This document shows, one piece after another, positions 1 through 10,898 of a stretch of DNA of 31,497 nt. The translations under genes and the position numbers were made by a program. The stretch is from the NCBI GenBank assembly GCA_008931825.1, contig QXVZ01001779.1:1-31497 (forward strand). The letters are read 5' to 3'. This stretch comes from Phallusia fumigata. Its lineage: Eukaryota > Chordata > Ascidiacea > Phlebobranchia > Ascidiidae. Below the pieces are notes generated by a model. The model did not search any database. It was not told where the DNA came from and was given only the letters and a program-made list of their open reading frames with translations. Every line of letters begins with the position of its first letter. Position 1 is the stretch's first letter.

Positions 1-149
1 GGGGTTCGTGTCCTATGTTCCCAAATTAAGCTGCAATTTCATCCACTTAATAGCCCAGTTGCAGCGGCAAACCTATGGTAACAATTGCGGTTTACTTCCT
101 AGTCTGCAATTCCAAAAGTATATCTTCAAAGTTGTCTTATATTTGCTAG

Positions 150-461
150 GCAATATCGAGCTTCTGGGATATTTTCCACAATCCAAGACGATATCTGCTG
201 GTATCAATGCTAGTCTTGGATGCATTTTTCAAGGAACCCCATTGCCTATTATCAACTGGAAAACTAGCGACTCTAATTTTAATTTCACCAGCGATTTTGT
301 CAGAATTTCGACAGTATCTTTTAATTCGTCAGTGCAAATGAGTTCATTATTTCTGCTGCGAATATTGCAACCAGGCAACAACTTCACAGTAGAATGTTTT
401 GCAAACAATAGTCTTCACAGTGTCGAAGGAATAACTTTTACATTGACACGAACAACCGTGG
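150..461 (+). other. Ig-like (I-set type) domain exon of the receptor phosphatase
   Basis: This 312-nt exon is flanked by a tttgctag acceptor and a ggtatgt donor. It enters and leaves in phase 1, the usual symmetry for extracellular Ig modules. It encodes the Ig pattern: NASLGC, then W in IINWK, then the closing NNFTVEC about 70 residues after the first Cys. Several N-x-S/T sites (for example NAS, NFT, NNS) suggest glycosylation. Translation stays open upstream of 150, so the exact 5' boundary is my choice from the acceptor and the phase. Confidence 0.75.
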
Positions 462-3400
462 GTATGTTAATTTGCTTGTAAAAATCGTTTTTCACTTTTA
501 AACCAAACCAGTCTGCCGTTTATATGCGGTGTGACGTCACAAAATACAGAGCTTTACAATTCGAACTTTAAAAGATGGCGTTTAAAGACGATGGACTTGT
601 TTGTTAGTTGCAGATCAACAAACCAAATCATTCGAAGATATTTTATCGGAGTACTGGCTTGTGATTCTTGGTGCTGGTTTGGGAACAATCTTGATAATTG
701 CTGCTTTAATTATATTCTGCTGCAAAAAGTACAGGTATAGTTTTTATTGCAAGCGATGTTTTGTTTTGTTTGCTTCTATTGACAACCTTCTTTGTTTCAG
801 TAGGAATAAAAAAGACTTGTTTTCTGTAACGTACGCCGTCCGACGGCACAATCAGTTTCGCCGAACAAGTGCAGGTAGTATATAGTCCGAGACCACATTG
901 TTGGTACAAAAGATGTATATTTTTGCTATATGTTTTAAAAGATTCAATGTAACATTTGGGGAAAATTTGAATTTTTTTAGATGATTGTGCAGCACTTGAC
1001 AATGGAACCTTCTGTGACATGTCACCCGATGATTTACCAAAAGATACAGACATTCAAGCTTGGCACCTGGAGGATTATTACACAAAAGGTCACCNTAGAT
1101 GATTGTGCAGCACTTGACAATGGAACCTTCTGTGACATGTCACCCGATGATTTACCAAAAGATACAGACATTCAAGCTTGGCACCTGGAGGATTATTACA
1201 CAAAAGGTCACCAAGACAACGACAAGCAATTTACATCCGAATTTGAGGTGTTAACAATTTGCCTTAAATGTATTGGTCGTTGTAATACGAACTACTCTAT
1301 AAATAACAATCTCATAAGGATGGACACAAACTTTATCTGTCACGACGGGTATAGAATAAATCGTCCTGTTTGGCATGCTAGTAATGTATAAGAACCAAGC
1401 GCAATTGAAACGGCGGGCAAATTCCTCGTTAGAGTTAGGCAAAAACACATGTTTTTGTTGTTAGAGATTGCCGTACGTCGCACATTGCTCCGAGTTTCCA
1501 AAAGAAAGTGGGGGTTTGTTTTCCAACAATTCCAAAAATCNGTTGTTAGAGATTGCCGTACGTCGCACATTGCTCCGAGTTTCCAAAAGAAAGTGGGGGT
1601 TTGTTTTCCAACAATTCCAAAAATCGTTACGCAAACATTTTGCCATGTGAGTATTTTTTGTCATAACAAAACAACAGTAACCATGAATCTAACTTGACAT
1701 GTTGTAGATGATTACACGCGGGTAAAACTACAGGTACAGGGCAAGGACAGGTCGTCTGATTACATCAACGCTTCATTTGTAGACGTGAGTTTCTGATTTG
1801 ACGTCAAATACGCATTGACATTTATGCAATTTATCTGCACGTGTATAAATTGATGAGAGTTTTCAAATCTTTAAACGTATTATTACTGATAAGTCATGGA
1901 TACTTTTCATTGAACTTCAGGGTTACTACATGGACAGAAAGTTTATTTGCACTCAAGCTCCGGTTAATTCAACGATCGGCGACTTCTGGAGAATGGTTTG
2001 GGAACAAGATTCGCGCATCATTGTTATGCTCGTGAAACAAACTGAAGGAAATCAGGTTAGGAATTAATGTGGTTATGATTTTACTGTTAGAAAAACTATT
2101 TAATGTTTTCTGATGAAGATAAAAAGTGAAGAATACTGGCCTCCGGAAGATCAGTCATATATTTACGGCGTGATGATGGTGAAGTTTATTGATGTGATGA
2201 CTAAAGAAAACTACGTAAAACGAACGTTCCTTGTTTCCAAGACAAGAGAAAACAAGGAAGTAAATAAAACACAGCCTCGACATTTTACATGTCTTATAGT
2301 CGAGGAATTGCTGCGTAAACCTTAAGCAACAACAAACGTATTTTTCTTCAGATAAGGGTTGTGCAATATCAATACATTCAGTGGCCGGATAATAACAAGC
2401 TTCCGTTGACGACCGGTCCGTTTTTGGAGTTTTTTAGAGCTGTTAAACAGGCGCACACAAAGCTGGCACAAACAAACAATTTCCCTCTGGTAGTTCACTG
2501 CAGGTGACGTTTGATAATAGTTATTTAATAACTACACTTACTGCATGATATCAAGTGTTGATCAGTAGGAAAATACAAAACGTTAGCATTACCTTGTGAT
2601 GTCAAATGTGCAAGCCCATGTTCGGCAATGCTTTAATATGCGGAATCCTATGACTATTGTTGTCATTATGCTGGAAATGGTTCTATAAAACGGTATGTCT
2701 GATTTTGTCCAGCGGNACAATTTCCCTCTGGTAGTTCACTGCAGGTGGCGTTTGATAATATTTATTTAAAAACTACACTTACTGCATGATATCAAGTGTT
2801 GATCAGTATGAAAATACAAAATGTTAGCATTACCTTGTGATGTCAAATGTGCAAGCCCATGTTCGGCAAATGCTTTAATATGCGGAACCCTATGACTATT
2901 GTTGTTATTATGCTGGAAATGGTTCTATAAAACGGTATGTCTGATTTGTCCAGTGGGGGAATCGGACGCAGCGGTTTGTTTGTGGCTTATGATTATCTTC
3001 TGGACGAGTTAAACGACAAGCGACGCGTCAACGTTTTTATGACGGTCGTCAACATGAGAAGACAGCGATACGGCATGGTGCAAAATGTGGTTCGTATTGA
3101 AACGCCTTTGGACATTGATTTAAGTTACATGATAAAACAATTAGGTTAGCTTTGTTTTGTTTTGCAGACTCTCTACGTGTATCTGTTTAAGCTTTTGATG
3201 GAAACGCATTTATTTGGCGACACGACAATAGATCCTTTGCGCCTTCCCGTACTAATAGGAGCTATGGCGAGGTATTAAGGATGTGTACAGAATCTACCCA
3301 CGCTAACTATTTATACAATTATGCCGTTGGTGTAATCAAAACAAGCTATTCATAGGTCAGACGTAACTATGGGGACACAGCTTGGTTTTATGTTGTTGAT

Positions 3401-5540
3401 ACTTGTTGTCTGAACAAAACCAGAGCTGTTTAGATTTCAAACTTTATTATCAGCTGCGGTGCAATTGATATTACACGTTCTACAAGTAACGGTCGTTTGG
3501 GGAAATATTTTCTGGGACATTTTCAGAGTTAAAGAGCGCAGGGTTAAATATAGAAAACTAAACTTTCGAGAGTCCACGTCAAACATCACGTTTACAATGT
3601 TTTTTCATAACTTTGCATTAGATGTCTATTTTTTTCTAAATTTCTACCCACTAAAAAACTGCAAACAACGCCAGCGCCAGGAATGTATGTTTCTTTAAAA
3701 TGACGTTTTTGGCAACAAAACAAATAGTCGGACATACAGTGACGTTTTGCAGGCGGACTCCTGACAAACAAGGTACCGGTTATGACGAGGAGTTCAGCAA
3801 ACTAGACCGAGTTGAACCACCAGATGGCAATCAGATTCTTGGCAGCAATCACATGGGATTTAACAGAAATCGCAAGTATTTGCCATGTGAGTCTTAATTT
3901 GTAAAGACCTGAAAAACGTCACTTGCAGTTTGTGGTACACCAAAGCTATTTTTACTAAGTAGGCTGGAGGCAAAGCAAATGTAAATAATTTTTCACAACG
4001 CGACAACCCTTAACTATGCGGACCACTATAGAAATCATATCCAATTGTTGGTACTTGAAATACAAGACTTTATTATAACGTTCTTTTGAAACAAGAAGTT
4101 TTTATCAAAGGCGAGGGCCATGTACACGTTTTAACCTAAATAATTTCCAGATGATCGATTCGTGGCTCAAATAAACGCGGGCGGATATGGCAATCCCGCT
4201 TCTTATTACAATGCCTCTAACGTTGGGGTCAGTTGTGTTTATTGCTGTAGGCTATATGGTATTTATTGCTTACGTGTTTTTATTGTAAAAATGTAGAAAA
4301 TTGGCTCACACATGATGATTGCGGCCCAGGGTCCCTTGTCGGAATCCGAAGATCTTTTTTGGCGACTTGTGATAGACAACGATGTCACAACTATTGTAAT
4401 GGTGACAAGGGTACTGGAAAATGGAAAGGTATTTAAATACCTAGCAGATAGTATGGTGCGTTCCGCAAAACGGTGTGGTGGTGGTGGTGGTGGTGGTGGT
4501 GGTGGCGAAAATAGCACGAACAAAAACGGGAAGTAGAGTAGTATCACGAGTTAACTTATTTTTTCCTTGACCAGGGAAAATGCGCCCAGTATTGGCCGGG
4601 CAAGGATTCACGCGACTATGGAAACGTTAAAGTGCATTTGGTCGAGGAATCACGCCATGGTGATTACGACGAAAGAATGCTTTCAGTTTCATACAAGTCA
4701 AACGAGGTCTCACGAGCGCTGTTACTTGTAACGTTTGTGATATATCGGAGTTTTGTGGTTTACGCTTTTTATTTTACATTTTTAGGCAAGGGTCGTACAA
4801 ATGCATTTTTCTTCGTGGTCAGAACAGTCACCACCGGAAAGCTTCGAACAGCTTCTGAATTTTGTTGATAAAATTCACGACCGGGTTGCGACCCAGGGGG
4901 AAGCAGGGTTGCTCGTTCATTGCAGGTAACTTTTCAAAATGTTCGTTTGCAATGTTGGCAAACCAAGGAATTCGTTTTGGCCACCTAGTAAACAACGTTG
5001 GTGAATGTCTTTGGAAACGACCGCCATTTCTGCAGATTAAACCTTATCTATGATGAGATCGATCACATGGCGTTTACCATTGTGGTTTAGCACAACCATA
5101 GTTATCGTTGTCGTACTAGGAAACAAATCCATCATTTTTTGTAGGGGACGTTAAATAAACTAATGGTGTAACAAGAAGGTCGAATGCGAGAGCAAGAAGG
5201 ATTTTATTCCGTGGTTTAATGTTAATTTTTTATTAACGCCACTGATTTTAGTGATGGAACAAGACGCAGCGGCTGCATGTGCGTTATTTTGCAAGTCACT
5301 CATCGCCTGCGATGCGGGGACAACATTGATATATTTCGAGCTGTAAAAGACATGAGAGACGCCAGACCACACATCGTCGAAACACTGGTAATGATAAAAA
5401 CTCAATGATGAAGAATCCCTGTATAGATTATTCCATTCAAATTGCAGGAAGAATACAAGTTGGTGTACGAAATTGTTGGTGCCTACGCGGAAAGGCTGAA
5501 GAACAGACCAACTGCCCGTTTGGAATCGCAGAACAAATGA
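150..5540 (+). CDS. Receptor-type protein tyrosine phosphatase, Ig-TM-D1-D2 (5' partial)
   Basis: A single-pass membrane tyrosine phosphatase that would remove phosphate from phosphotyrosine proteins at the inner plasma membrane. Exons I place by splice sites and unbroken phase: 150-461, 614-734, 801-874, 1099-1247 (second copy of a duplicated exon), 1550-1646 (second copy), 1708-1784, 1921-2055, 2119-2259, 2352-2503, 2954-3086 or 3089, 3168-3271, 3753-3886, 4151-4227, 4297-4428, 4575-4706, 4786-4925, 5252-5387, 5448-5540 (TGA). They give about 778 residues: Ig domain, transmembrane helix, juxtamembrane segment, D1 with KNRYANILPYD, WPD and VHCSGGIGRSG, then D2 with HCSDGTRRSG. Upstream ectodomain and signal peptide are outside the window. 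I cannot place it in a named R-PTP subfamily: one Ig domain next to the membrane is not decisive, and LAR-type receptors have FN3 domains there. Three assembly duplications (N at 1095, 1541, 2716) interrupt the gene. Confidence 0.9.
614..734 (+). other. Transmembrane exon of the receptor phosphatase
   Basis: The exon lies between a gttgcag acceptor and an acag/gtatag donor. After a short acidic stalk (SFEDILSEY) it encodes about 22 hydrophobic residues, beginning WLVILGAG and ending LIIFCC. A basic stop-transfer KKY follows. This puts the Ig domain outside the cell and the phosphatase domains inside. The phase joins the Ig exon (G|AT gives Asp) and the next exon (AG|T gives Ser). Confidence 0.85.
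978..1212 (+). repeat. 117-bp identical direct duplication around a single N (assembly artefact)
   Basis: Bases 978-1094 and 1096-1212 are identical as far as I can read, separated only by N at 1095. The unit holds the acceptor and most of the juxtamembrane exon (DDCAALDNGTFCDM). Only the second copy continues to a donor (1248). The real exon is therefore 1099-1247, or equivalently 981-1094 joined to the unique remainder after 1212. Confidence 0.9.
1457..1625 (+). repeat. 84-bp identical direct duplication around a single N (assembly artefact)
   Basis: Bases 1457-1540 and 1542-1625 are identical, with N at 1541 between them. The unit covers the acceptor and first three quarters of the exon encoding LPYVAHCSEF and SNNSKNRYAN. 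Only the second copy runs on to the donor at 1647, so the working exon is 1550-1646. Confidence 0.9.
1550..3271 (+). other. D1: membrane-proximal PTP catalytic domain
   Basis: Motifs in order: FERLPYV at the exon junction, NRYANILPYDYTRV (phosphotyrosine loop), DYINASFVD, the EEYWPPE strand, QWPD in the mobile acid loop (exon 2352-2503), and VHCSGGIGRSG (exons 2352-2503 and 2954-3089). The last is the CX5R phosphate-binding loop with nucleophilic Cys and Arg intact. D1 therefore looks catalytically competent in the P-loop and WPD loop. The end of the domain reads MVQN(V)TLYVYLF: Leu takes the place of the Gln that most PTPs have before this Tyr (MVQTEDQY). Donor choice at 3087 (GTGGTT) or 3090 (GTTCGT) changes one Val; the later site matches family spacing. 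Confidence 0.85.
2476..2956 (+). repeat. About 240-bp near-identical duplication around a single N
   Basis: Copies 2476-2715 and 2717-2956 flank N at 2716. Each holds the end of the exon encoding FPLVVHC, an intron and the start of the catalytic-loop exon. The copies differ by several SNPs and one-base indels (tgacg/tggcg after the donor, ttttgtcc/tttgtcc before the acceptor), as two alleles would. Copy 1 supplies the upstream exon and copy 2 the downstream exon. Confidence 0.88.
3753..5540 (+). other. D2: membrane-distal PTP domain with degenerate catalytic motifs
   Basis: The second PTP domain begins after a short linker (GYDEEFSKLD). Recognisable motifs are NRKYLPYDRF, YYNASNV, AAQGPLSESEDLFW, QYWPGKDS, and the last helix EEYKLVYEIVGAYAERL before TGA at 5538-5540. 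The acid loop is WSE instead of WPD. The P-loop is HCSDGTRRSG: Cys and the CX5R Arg are kept, but the third conserved Gly is Arg. The Gln position before the final Tyr is Glu. In many receptor PTPs D2 has little activity and acts in regulation or folding; these changes fit that. It is probably a pseudophosphatase, by inference. Confidence 0.85.
4476..4505 (+). repeat. (TGG)10 microsatellite in an intron
   Basis: Ten perfect TGG units lie within the intron 4429-4574 of the phosphatase gene. The glycine or proline runs seen when it is translated are not coding. Repeat number is likely polymorphic. Confidence 0.95.
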
Positions 5541-7248
5541 CGACTTGCATGTACCACTTATTATTTTAAATGGAACAAGAAAACAACCTATAAAAGTGAT
5601 AAACGAAATGACCAATAACAACAAATGTTTGGTTTAGTCTGCCAGTGTAGCGTGCTAGGCCAACGCAAATGCGTGCATTGAATAAAATGGTTTTAAAAAC
5701 GTGACGTCCGGTTAGTAATTTATAATTCAAGCTTAATTGTTCCTCAAACGAACAAAAAAGCTCCTGATAGATACACCAAGTATAGACAAACACCAGTAAA
5801 CTTTCCATGCACTTTAAGCTTATAGATTGTATCGGTGCTGCCACGTCACGCGACTCGGTATCAGTATTACCAGGAAATAACAACTTAACATGCATTTTAA
5901 AACACCAAAACATGAAACAAATCGAAAAGCTAATGCGATAAAGAGGCACAGAGATTCCAAATTTTCTGAACATATAGTTGTTCGGTTTATTACTGTATTG
6001 ATTAGGCGTCCGCATAGCTTAAACGCAGGGTTTTAAACATGCTTTTTCAGTCAACCATGTCGATCTATAAACGACAAAAATATGTACAAACAGTAAATTA
6101 CTCTTCTAAAACCTGGACGGTAACTACATAAATAAACAATGTTGTTTGAAATTCGCTGAACAATAATAGTTTAAAACTCATAAACCAACTTAAACTTAAC
6201 ATTTCCTGCCTTTGTTGTAGCCACTAGGAGGAGCTTGCATAAAAGGCGATTTTCTCATTTACAATTTATTTTGAAGTTATTAGCTCGTGTGTTACGTCCA
6301 ATTGTATGAACCTTGCTTGGAAATATTTGGTTAACGACTAAGTGTCTAGATTTCATTTTATCCTAAACAACAAAACCATACAAAAACTATATTCTTCAAC
6401 GGTTCCCTCATATGTCACCAAACTGGAAATGACGTTTGATGACGTAAAAAAGCCACTTTGTAATAAAGTAAGTACTTGTTTGCATAAACATTTGTATTTT
6501 GTAATCTCATACTTTGATTTTTGTGAGTCCTAATTCTATTTTATTCGTGTTTCACAGTTTGCCGCATGCCAAATAACTGCGATTTTACAAAATCCATAAT
6601 AGTCTCGGCGCAGTCTAGCGTTAAATTTTGAATGGAATTGTGGGAAACCTGATCTCACTTCCTATTGATTACGCCATTTGTGAATGAAAGCGCGTTGGTG
6701 AATTGCAACACCGTTAGGTTAATGGTTGATATACAACTGTTAAAACTATTTACTGCTATGGATATCCAGTCGCTGGATGGCCTACTAAGTAAATTGCCAT
6801 GAAAGGTGCAATACGTTCGCCGTAGCGCTTATCTGACAATGAGCCAGTCATATCCATTAGCCAGTTTGCCACAGGTTAAGTTTATAGTCAATGTGTAGAT
6901 CTCTTGTCCAGGTACTGATTTGTAGTGACTCAGCAATTTGGCAGGTTTCTTCTTTTCTTCTAGGGTATTTGCTCAGTAGCTTACAAAAAATATGAAACCT
7001 AATTCTATGAATACTACTTATACAGTTGTATACATATTTTAACATTTGAAATTAGATTAGGATTTAAATGTGTTTACTTTTGGACCATTTTATATTTCTG
7101 TCAAAACAAACATTTGCTTTAGACAAACACAGAATTAATGACCTTCTTTATCTCGCTGTTTTGACATTTAGGATGTGTTCTATATATGTATGATATTTAA
7201 ATACAACCACTGATTATTTTATGCACTTGGAGACTACAACCAACAATC
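5541..7248. other. 3' UTR and intergenic DNA; upstream region of the PP6 subunit gene
   Basis: After the phosphatase stop codon I see AT-rich DNA with no recognisable exon. A - strand open frame of 149 codons (5566-6015) has no motif I know and begins in the likely 3' UTR. The promoter and 5' UTR of the next gene must lie in the right half, but no clear TATA box or initiator can be supported. A non-coding first exon or a trans-spliced leader acceptor near 7210-7248 is possible and unproven. Confidence 0.6.
5681..5686 (+). terminator. Candidate polyadenylation signal of the receptor phosphatase
   Basis: The first AATAAA after the stop codon at 5540, about 140 nt downstream. It is the canonical hexamer, but the cleavage site is not visible from the sequence. 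Confidence 0.5.
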
Positions 7249-10200
7249 ATGTTTTGGACATTTGCAACAACCTCAAACATGGATACACTTCTGGAAAAGG
7301 AGGATATAACTCTCCGTGAACTAATGGATGATGATGATATTCTTCAAGAATGCAAGGGGCAAAACACGAAACTTGTAGAATTGTAGGTTTTACCTTTGCT
7401 CTTTTGGACTTTGCCTTAACAAATAAAGCATGTCTTGTGGAACAGAACAACCTCTACTATTGAACTGTATTAATCTTCTATATTGCAAGCTTGACTGTAA
7501 ATGAAATGCTGAAAATGTGTATTAATTGACCTTAATCCTGCTATTTTAAAAGTAACCCTGTTAATTATATTTAGTCACTATTAAAAATGTTTACGTCTGG
7601 GTTTGGGTACAGATACAATAGCTGTTGAAAGCTTAGGGCTATGTGGACACTTTTGTATAGCTACGTTTATGGAATAAGAAGTTTCTAAAATGTGACTGGA
7701 TTTGTATGTTTTTACTGTGTTTGTGTTATGTAAATCTTTTAAAACTTAATCTTTACCATCATGAATTGGATTTATTCACTTGAATAAAATAAACTTGATA
7801 GGGACATCACATTAAAACCATTATTTTCTTGGAACTTTCAGCTTGAGCAAATCAGAAGTGATGGAAGAACTGGTTATGCTAATTATAACAGAGCCATCCC
7901 CCGAGTTGGATGATGGTGTGAAGTATAAATATCCCAATATTGCCTGTGAACTGTTGACCTCGGATGTTCCCCAGATGAATGATATATTGGGAGACACTGA
8001 GGTGAGGAGCAAGCCCTGGTTGTTTTCAAAAGCTACTATTAAAATTTGCTAATTTTTTCCCATGAAATTGTTGTTTTGCATCAGGACATTTTTGGTTAGG
8101 TCACCTTACCAATTTTTTGTGGTATTTCATATTTAAACATAAAAAACTACTACTTATGTTTTATGTCAAAATTTACATTAGAATAAACATTCTGGTGTGA
8201 ACTATTTACTTTTCTTATCCCTATAGCCAAACCAAATATGTGTTTTTTAACCATTTCCTTGATAAACAGTTTTATCTGTTTGTTTCCATTGCACAATGAA
8301 TTGTAATGTTTTTGTTTGTAGTCCCTCAGGCAAAAGCTTTTTTCATTTCTGGAGACGGAACCACCTTTGAACCCACTGTTGGCCAGCTTTTTTTCAAAAG
8401 TAGTTGGCATACTGCTTTCAAGAAAACCTGAACCGGTACTTTAGTTGTATTTTGATTAATGATGTTTTTGTTTGAGGCTAAAGTGCAATCTTTGATCTCA
8501 AGACATTAAACCATTTTTTCTCCAGACCTTGGAGTTTATTAAAACAAAGAGTGATTTTCTTGGAAGTGTGCTTAAGCACTTGGGAACATCTGCAATAATG
8601 GATTTGCTTTTACGCTTGGTCACTTGTGTTGAAGCAGTTGATCTTAGAGCCCAAGTGTTGTTGGTTTGTCTTGTGGCATTGTTGTCCCAACACACATAAA
8701 CATCAAGGCAATATTTGGTCGTGTTTTCACATTTTACAGTGGCTCAATGAAAATCAACTTGTGGAGAGACTGATTGCACTGATTGACCCATCAGTTGATG
8801 AAAACTTTCATTGTAATAGTGCCCAATCACTGTGTGACATCATCCGGCTTAGCAGGGAGCATATGTACACCATGCAGGAATCGGCACAAGACGATCCTTT
8901 GCTCAACACCTTGGAAAAGTAGGTTTTGTCATCTGATTGTCAAGTATTTTAAATCACCCATGGTGTCATCCTGCTGCAGAAAGGAGACTGTGCAACTTCT
9001 ACTTAAACATATGTTTGACAATGGTGTTTGTGAATCTGTCATAGTCAATGGGATAAGTGTATTATTGGCGCTGTTGGAAATCAGGAGACCTGCTCCATTT
9101 GGGTAAGTGTATACATTATGTTTATGCAGGCTGGGTGGTTGAGTCATTATATGTGTATGTTTTCAACTGCTTTTAGTTTTCCTGAAATGGCCCCAGAACT
9201 CACTCAGTTGGATGTAGAGAGGCTGGCATGCGGAGTTTCGAAAACCCTACATGGATTGAGTGACAGACTGCCAGACTTTCACAAACTTCTTGAACAACCA
9301 CCAAAAGTTTGTACAGATTGTCACCAATATTTCCATTTATTGCAATTGGTTTATAAAGCCATAAAACACGTTTTTCAGTTATGCACACACAGTACCCGTT
9401 TATAATATGTTTAAATTTGTGTGGAATTTTATTACAGAGGGAATCAATGCAATGTTCATTCGGGGAACTAAGCCCTCCACTTGGAAATACAAGGCTGCAT
9501 GTTGGGAAACTTCTTTCAGCAATTTTAATAACTAATACACACAATATTAATGTGCAACTTTCAGAGCTTCAGATTTTCAATGCTTTATTGGTATGAACCA
9601 GAGAGTTTTTTGCTGTAACAGCAGCCAAGGAATAAGCACAAAGCACCGACAAATGCACTTCTCGTTGCAGGACCTATTTTTCTTTTACGAATACAACAAC
9701 TTTCTTCACACCCAAACAGTTCAGTGCATTCAAACAGTCCTCAGTAATGTTGTCACTGTGACAGCAACTCTAAGTCCTGCCCCGGCATATTCTAGTGAAA
9801 ACGAATCAGGAAACCATAACAATGAAAGCTCAGAATCAAGAAAAGAAGATGAAGATATTGAGAACCCACGAAAATTAGCTCCACTCCTTACTCATGTAAG
9901 TGGCAAAAGGGAAAGTTAAGCCTTTATTTAAAAAATGAGACACAAAGAATATCTTGACCATATGCATTTTGACTTTGCTTTTGAGTTATTTATATACCTG
10001 TTTGTACTCATTGATGCTATCTTTGTTCATTTAAGTCAGGTAAAGATCTGTTTATGGCATTAGGTCACAGTCTCTAGACAACTGATAACATCTCTCAAAC
10101 ATGTGTGGCTGTTTGTTTTTCCTATTATTTGTTATTTTAGCCTTATTATTATTTAACTGTTTCTGTCTTAAGAATACCACCAAATTTAGCAAAATGGTCC

Positions 10201-10898
10201 GGTGTCTTGGTATTTGTAAAACTACATCTGTCTAACATGCATTTTTATTTTTAGTTGTTTGAAGACTGCAGGTTAATCCAGAGGATATTGGATGCATGGG
10301 AGGACAACAGAGTCCATGAAACAGAAGCTGGTGGTCACAGAAAAGGCAACATGGGACATTTGACATTAATAACCAACCAGATATTGGAAAATATGGAAAA
10401 GGGTGCTAATGCTGAGCGAATCAGGCATTTCATTGAAGGTTTGTTTATTGATGTGATACAAACTATGACTCATGATGGTTGTGCAAAAATGTTAAGGCAA
10501 CTATATTAGCCTAGATATCCATCTGAAATTTTCAGAGCTCTGTATTTTCAGCTTATGTTCTCATGAATCACTCTGGGTGTAGTATTTCAAAATCTGATAA
10601 AAAAACCTTTTTAAGTCAAGAAATTTTGCTACATTGTTGTTTGTTTACATTTGTTTTATGTTTGATTAAAAGCACCAATGATTTGACTCAAATGAATTTC
10701 AGAATTGTGTGCTTTTTGACAGGCATGCCTGAGGAAGATCAGGGAAGGTGGCAGAAATTTGTTGCTGAGCCACTGGCTGAAATAAATGATAAGAACTCAC
10801 GTGAACTGGGTGGTCACAATCCTATGCATTTCTCATCAGATGATGATGGTGACACTGACTACAGCAATATCCCTTTCACATCAGGTTCTGCACAACAG
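7249..10898 (+). other. PPP6R3: SAPS domain region of the PP6 regulatory subunit
   Basis: Eleven exons encode residues 1-572, the helical-repeat-like SAPS region that binds PP6 in this family. Landmarks in order: TLREL and [10 protein letters not shown] (exon 1), [17 protein letters not shown] (exon 2), [15 protein letters not shown] (exon 3), [15 protein letters not shown] (exon 4), [11 protein letters not shown] and [11 protein letters not shown] (exon 5), [14 protein letters not shown] (exon 6), [10 protein letters not shown] (exon 7), PPLGNTRL (exon 8), [12 protein letters not shown] (exon 9), [11 protein letters not shown] and [11 protein letters not shown] (exon 10), DQGRWQKFV (exon 11). 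Each matches the expected order in the human protein, with no frameshift. Confidence 0.93.

Noticed and set aside
4263-4547. - strand frame with a proline run, and + strand frame with a glycine run
   Set aside because: Both come from translating the intronic (TGG)10 microsatellite next to a true D2 exon.
5160-5624. 154-codon open frame on the - strand
   Set aside because: It is antisense to the D2 exons 5252-5387 and 5448-5540, whose splice phases and motifs clearly support the + strand.
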